This document shows, piece after piece, positions 59,948-64,000 of a stretch of 64,000 nucleotides of DNA (its first letter is position 1; each line of letters starts with the position of its first letter). A program made the translations under genes and the position numbers. This DNA is from Pichia kudriavzevii (taxonomy: Eukaryota; Ascomycota; Pichiomycetes; Pichiales; Pichiaceae), in the NCBI RefSeq assembly GCF_003054445.1, contig NC_042506.1, forward strand, positions 1,123,501 through 1,187,500. The letters run 5' to 3'. The notes under the pieces are model-generated. The model ran no database searches, had not been told where the DNA came from, and worked only from the letters and a program-made list of their open reading frames with translations.

Positions 59948-62461
59948 ATGGTCAGTGAAGCAATCAAAGAGCAAATTTTGCAGAGAAAGAAACAACTTAA
60001 ACAAAAAGTGGCTGGAAAACTGCTGGGGAAAGCAGTGAAAAATAAACTTTCTAAGGTACCAAAATCAACAAAATCAGCAAAATCAGAGAAAGGTCGTGAA
60101 GTTGATGCTGGAAACTTGAATTGGAAGCCAGTTGAGATTCCAGACACTCTGGACGATTATGAGGGATTTTACGGACTAGAAGAAATTGATGGAGTTGATG
60201 TGAAGATAGTTGATGGACAGGTTAAATTTATTACCAAAAGTGATTCACAGACAATAACTACGGAAGAAGCAAAGGAAAAAGAAAATGCACTTCCAGAGGG
60301 AGAATTTGAAATTGATCCTGAAGATATACCTGAAGAGGGTGTAGAAAAAGCAGAAACTGTCCTTGAGGAAGAGGAGGTTGGTCCACAAGAAGAGAGTGAA
60401 GACTTAGAGGTTGAAAAGGGGGATACCCTGTTGGCAGCGACAGATGTACGGGAAAAACAAGTAGCTGGCGAACAAAAGGCAAACCCTGGAGAGGTTGGGA
60501 ATAAGGTAGAGATGACGAAAAAGAAACATATTCAAGTGACTCATCTTATTGCTTCAAAAGACGAAAATGACGAAGAAAACGTTCCCTTGTTACCTGGTTT
60601 ACCATCAAATGATTTATCAGAAGAGCCAATTGGAAAAGAAAAAGCGGTAAATGATGATACATTAAAAGCAAATACATTTTCAAAGGCAGCAAACCTTGAA
60701 CTCATTGAGGATGCTGATTTACCAGATTGGTCTGATATCAGTCTATCTGCGTCTACATTAAATGGATTAGAAAAATTGGGTTTCAAGACCCCAACTGAGA
60801 TTCAGAAAAGAAGTATCCCTGTTTCGCTAGAGGGCAAAGACGTCATTGGTAAGGCCATAACTGGTTCAGGTAAGACACTGGCATATGGGATTCCAATATT
60901 GGAAAAAGCTATAGCTGATGAATATAAAAACAGACTTTTACCAGAAGAACTAAGAAAACATCCAACAGCATTAATTTTCACTCCAACAAGAGAGTTAGCT
61001 AATCAAGTCATGAAACATCTGAGTGATTTATTCAAATACTCTCCTTTCAGCGACAAAACTATTATTTCGTTAACGGGTGGGTTATCGATCCAAAAGCAAG
61101 AACGTTTATTATCATATGGTCCGAGAGTATTGGTAGCAACTCCTGGTCGTTGCTTGGAACTATTGGAAAAATCCACTTCTTTGGCTAAGCAAATTGCGTC
61201 TATTGATATTTTAGTTTTAGATGAAGCTGATAGGATGTTACAAGATGGTCATTTTGAAGAACTAAAGAAAATCTTGGAAATCTTGCATAATTACAGACCA
61301 AAAGGTATCCAAGCATTCCAAAAGAGATGGCAGTCATTGGTTTTTTCTGCGACTTTTTCAACTGAATTATTTGGTAAACTATCGAGCCATACTAAGAAAC
61401 CGCAATCAAAAAAACGTAAGCATGACGAAGACTCGGATGATGCTGAAATGAAAGAGGTTCTGCGTATTCTCGGACAGAAACTAAGATTTAGAGGTAAGCC
61501 TGAGTTTGTAGATGTCAATCCTACCGAAGTTGTTGCTAACAGAATTACTGAAGCCATGATTCCATGTGCTCCTATGGAAAGAGATTTAATGTTATATTAC
61601 TTTATCTCGATTTTCCCCGGAACTACATTAGTTTTCACCAACTCGATCGACTCTGTCAAAAGGCTGGCACCAATGTTGAACAATTTAGGTGTCCCTACAG
61701 TTTCAATCCATTCCTCTATGATTCAAAAGCAGCGGTTAAGAGCATTAGAAAGATTTAGTAGAAACTCTGAGATGGCAAAAAAGCAAGGAAAATCATCAGT
61801 GCTAATAGCATCCGACGTTGCTGCTCGTGGGTTGGATATTGATAACATTCAGCATGTTGTTCACTACCATCTACCAAGAACTGCAGATACATATGTCCAT
61901 AGGTCTGGTAGAACTGCACGTGCTGGAAAAGAAGGTGTTTCGATTATACTGTGCTCACCACAGGAAGCATCAGGGCCATTGAGGAAATTGAGAATGGCTG
62001 TGACCAAGAATGAGAAGGTTAGAGATTTGAAATGTGTTCCAATTGACACTGATATATTGGACCAGCTAAAGGAGAGATTGGATTTAAGTGCTAAAATTGC
62101 TCAGGCAGAAGTTTCTTCACAAAGTTCCAACAAGGAAAAGAGCTGGATAGAAAAGGCCGCTGAAGATTTAGGTGTCGATGACATTGATGATTTTGAAGAT
62201 GATTTCTTGAAGAGAGATAGAAAAAGAAGAGAAGGTAAAGAATTAGATAGGCAAAGTCTAAAGGTTTACAAGGCACAATTGAGAGACCTATTGAAAGTAC
62301 CAATCAGGAAATCTGGTAGAAGATCGTACATTGCTGGAGGTTTAAATAATATAGCAAAATTGTTACTTGATAATGAGGGAAGTGATAGTGTGATGGGATA
62401 TTTACAGCAAGATGCACTTGCCCTGTTGAAAGACAAGAAACAGAAGAAACAAAAAGTATGA
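59948..62461 (+). CDS. MAK5: DEAD-box RNA helicase Mak5
   Basis: Encodes 837 residues from the ATG at 59948 (S. cerevisiae Mak5 is 773). The long in-frame upstream stretch starts only at a TTG and is low-complexity leader. Mak5 is a nucleolar helicase for 60S subunit assembly. The signature WKPVEIPDTLDDYEGFYGLE is followed by an acidic insert, then Q motif TPTEIQKRSIP, AITGSGKT, PTRELA, LDEADRML, FSATF, SDVAARGLDI and HRSGRTAR. The C-terminus is Lys-rich. The CTG codon in GKTLAYG decodes as Leu. It lies between BMT2 and SUP45, as in S. cerevisiae. Confidence 0.95.
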   Translation: MVSEAIKEQILQRKKQLKQKVAGKLLGKAVKNKLSKVPKSTKSAKSEKGREVDAGNLNWKPVEIPDTLDDYEGFYGLEEIDGVDVKIVDGQVKFITKSDSQTITTEEAKEKENALPEGEFEIDPEDIPEEGVEKAETVLEEEEVGPQEESEDLEVEKGDTLLAATDVREKQVAGEQKANPGEVGNKVEMTKKKHIQVTHLIASKDENDEENVPLLPGLPSNDLSEEPIGKEKAVNDDTLKANTFSKAANLELIEDADLPDWSDISLSASTLNGLEKLGFKTPTEIQKRSIPVSLEGKDVIGKAITGSGKTLAYGIPILEKAIADEYKNRLLPEELRKHPTALIFTPTRELANQVMKHLSDLFKYSPFSDKTIISLTGGLSIQKQERLLSYGPRVLVATPGRCLELLEKSTSLAKQIASIDILVLDEADRMLQDGHFEELKKILEILHNYRPKGIQAFQKRWQSLVFSATFSTELFGKLSSHTKKPQSKKRKHDEDSDDAEMKEVLRILGQKLRFRGKPEFVDVNPTEVVANRITEAMIPCAPMERDLMLYYFISIFPGTTLVFTNSIDSVKRLAPMLNNLGVPTVSIHSSMIQKQRLRALERFSRNSEMAKKQGKSSVLIASDVAARGLDIDNIQHVVHYHLPRTADTYVHRSGRTARAGKEGVSIILCSPQEASGPLRKLRMAVTKNEKVRDLKCVPIDTDILDQLKERLDLSAKIAQAEVSSQSSNKEKSWIEKAAEDLGVDDIDDFEDDFLKRDRKRREGKELDRQSLKVYKAQLRDLLKVPIRKSGRRSYIAGGLNNIAKLLLDNEGSDSVMGYLQQDALALLKDKKQKKQKV

Positions 62462-62573
62462 TTTTAGAAGCTTGTGTAACATTTTTAAAGCGGATATACA
62501 GTATATAGAAAACAAGTACATATACTTACTATGAGAATACGTCTTATATGAGAAAAGGTGATGTTGGTGAGAC

Positions 62574-63863
62574 TTAGTCAGAAAAATATTCGTCATCTGA
62601 ATCATCAGAAACCAATTGTTCAAAGTTAACTTTATATCTTAACAAAGCACCAATACCACCAAAACCTTTAACGAATTGTGCACCTTCTGAAGATCTGTCG
62701 GTGACGAACTCTACAGTCGCACCGTAATTTTTGTAGTTTTCAGCTAGCCATTCTAAGAATGGTTGTTCAGCAACAACCTCTAATTCAGAACCGTCTTTAT
62801 CAATCAAATAACTCTCCTTTGGAGCGTCTTGACGAACAATCTTGACAACTTCTTCGCCTTCTGCATTTCTCAAAGTATATCTGACATCCTCTAAACCTTC
62901 ATAAACTATAATTGTCTCGCAGGCACCTAAGTCTAAGGCTTTCAATGTATCATCGATACCATAACAGAATTTACCAGTATCTCTTGAAATTTCATCAAAA
63001 TATTGCGTGATTAATTTCTTTTCCTGGACGAATTTAACATTGGACAAAGTCTCCGCAGATAATTCAATTGCTTGGTTAAAACCATTTTCACCACCATAAG
63101 AGATATCAACAATTTTGATGATTTTTTGTTGTAATCTCTGATCAAACATATCCGATTTAGATAATTCAGTTTTAAAATCAGCAGAACCTGCTAAAATCAA
63201 ACCTTGAACATTGACTTTATCGTTGGTAATAAAATTTTGAACAGCAACTTCTGCAACTTTTCTGACATAATTGTGTCTCTTTTCATCTCTTAATCTGGAG
63301 AAACGCAAAGCAGATTGACCACCTCTACCATGCTTCTTTGGTAAATCAACTGTAAATTTATGCAAAATCTCTCTTGTGTTACCAGATAAAGCACCGAATA
63401 ATGCACCATTACCATCCATAACGATAAACCCAAATCTATCATCAGACTCCAATAACTCAGCCAACGCTTCAACATGGAACTTGTTATCACACAAATAAAG
63501 GGATGTATTGATCGGTTTGAAAGGTTCAAATGCAATTGTTAATTTTTTCTCCTTACCTTCATCAGTTAAGACTTCACCACAATAAACAACCAACCCATTC
63601 TTCGGAACATTTTGGTATAACTTTAATTTTTGTTGTGTAGAAGTAATTGCTGATAAAACAGACAATCTGTTCACTCTCGATTTAATATTTGATGCAGTTC
63701 CGTATTCATCTGTCAACATTTTTTGTGTGATTGAAATCTGAGTTTTTGGTGGCATAATAAGTGAAATCATGGAAGTACCGTTACCTCTTGCGTTTTGAAG
63801 GGACTTGATCAATTTTTTGACCTTCCACATCTCCACATTTTGATCTGCTGCGTCACTACTCAT
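62574..63863 (-). CDS. SUP45: Translation release factor eRF1
   Basis: Encodes 429 residues (S. cerevisiae Sup45 is 437). eRF1 recognises all three stop codons and triggers peptide release with Sup35. The sequence has NIKS (about 58-61) in domain 1, the YxCxxxF element YLCDNKF, and GGQ in [13 protein letters not shown] (about 179-181), whose Gln contacts the peptidyl-transferase centre. Domain 3 is complete and ends in the acidic [11 protein letters not shown] used in eRF3 binding. No stop-reassignment changes are seen: NIKS and YxCxxxF are standard. The start ATG at 63863 matches family starts. The promoter lies in 63864-64000 and beyond the window. Confidence 0.97.
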   Translation of the reverse strand: MSSDAADQNVEMWKVKKLIKSLQNARGNGTSMISLIMPPKTQISITQKMLTDEYGTASNIKSRVNRLSVLSAITSTQQKLKLYQNVPKNGLVVYCGEVLTDEGKEKKLTIAFEPFKPINTSLYLCDNKFHVEALAELLESDDRFGFIVMDGNGALFGALSGNTREILHKFTVDLPKKHGRGGQSALRFSRLRDEKRHNYVRKVAEVAVQNFITNDKVNVQGLILAGSADFKTELSKSDMFDQRLQQKIIKIVDISYGGENGFNQAIELSAETLSNVKFVQEKKLITQYFDEISRDTGKFCYGIDDTLKALDLGACETIIVYEGLEDVRYTLRNAEGEEVVKIVRQDAPKESYLIDKDGSELEVVAEQPFLEWLAENYKNYGATVEFVTDRSSEGAQFVKGFGGIGALLRYKVNFEQLVSDDSDDEYFSD

Positions 63864-64000
63864 AGTGTGTGTATTATAAGCTTTTGCACTACGGAAAATA
63901 GAGTTTTTTCTTCAATAACGTAGAGTTGAATGTTCTCTTTCCCAACTTTGAGAGTTGTGTTCAAAAATTTTTCACCTTGGGTTGATGAAAGAATAGAGAG

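Noticed and set aside
1-64000. tRNA genes, transposons, LTR elements, CRISPR arrays
   Set aside because: By eye I found no tRNA T-loop with matching arms, no transposase or reverse transcriptase frames and no spaced repeat array. A covariance-model scan would be the decisive check for tRNAs.

Overview
This is nuclear DNA of a budding yeast (Saccharomycotina). It is gene-dense, with mostly intronless genes on both strands, short intergenic gaps and AT-rich non-coding DNA. It has yeast-type introns (GTATGT or GTACGT donors, TACTAAC or AACTAAC branch sites). CTG is read as leucine at an invariant DEAD-box position (60878-60880 in MAK5), which argues against the CUG-Ser and CUG-Ala clades. A copper amine oxidase and the loose gene order relative to Saccharomyces cerevisiae suggest a Pichiales- or Phaffomycetales-like species. 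I cannot name the species.

I support 29 protein genes, four of them split. From left to right they are: REB1; two tandem diverged HAP1-type zinc-cluster regulators (the second interrupted by an intron inside the zinc cluster); MCP2/CQD2; SAC3; SEC5(-); KXD1(-); APL5; an unnamed gene(-); ENP2; RSA1(-); ADE1; KIN3; an OSH1/OSH2-type oxysterol-binding protein(-) with a 795-nt first intron; a DUF2470-like membrane protein; the tiny split gene OST5; SRP68(-); PEX6(-); a C2H2 protein(-); IRC21; an unnamed gene(-); a copper amine oxidase(-); SDD2/PDCD5(-); an unnamed beta-rich protein; HEM3(-, split); BER1; BMT2(-); MAK5; SUP45(-). I saw no tRNA, rRNA, transposon, LTR element or CRISPR array.

There is no operon logic, but several neighbour pairs match ancestral yeast linkages recalled from S. 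cerevisiae: HAP1-MCP2, SAC3-SEC5, APL5-RSA1, ADE1-KIN3-SWH1, IRC21-SDD2 and BMT2-MAK5-SUP45. The genes cover ribosome and snoRNP biogenesis (ENP2, RSA1, BMT2, MAK5), translation and targeting (SUP45, SRP68, OST5), trafficking (SEC5, KXD1, APL5, OSH), mRNA export (SAC3), peroxisomes and amine use (PEX6, amine oxidase), and heme (HAP1 pair, HEM3, IRC21).

The points most worth a second look are the HAP1 duplication with loss of the CP heme motifs in copy 2, a run of adjacent potential hairpins at 8012-8207 between the two copies, the long OSH intron with its non-canonical donor, and the hidden gene OST5. I found no convincing wholly new system.
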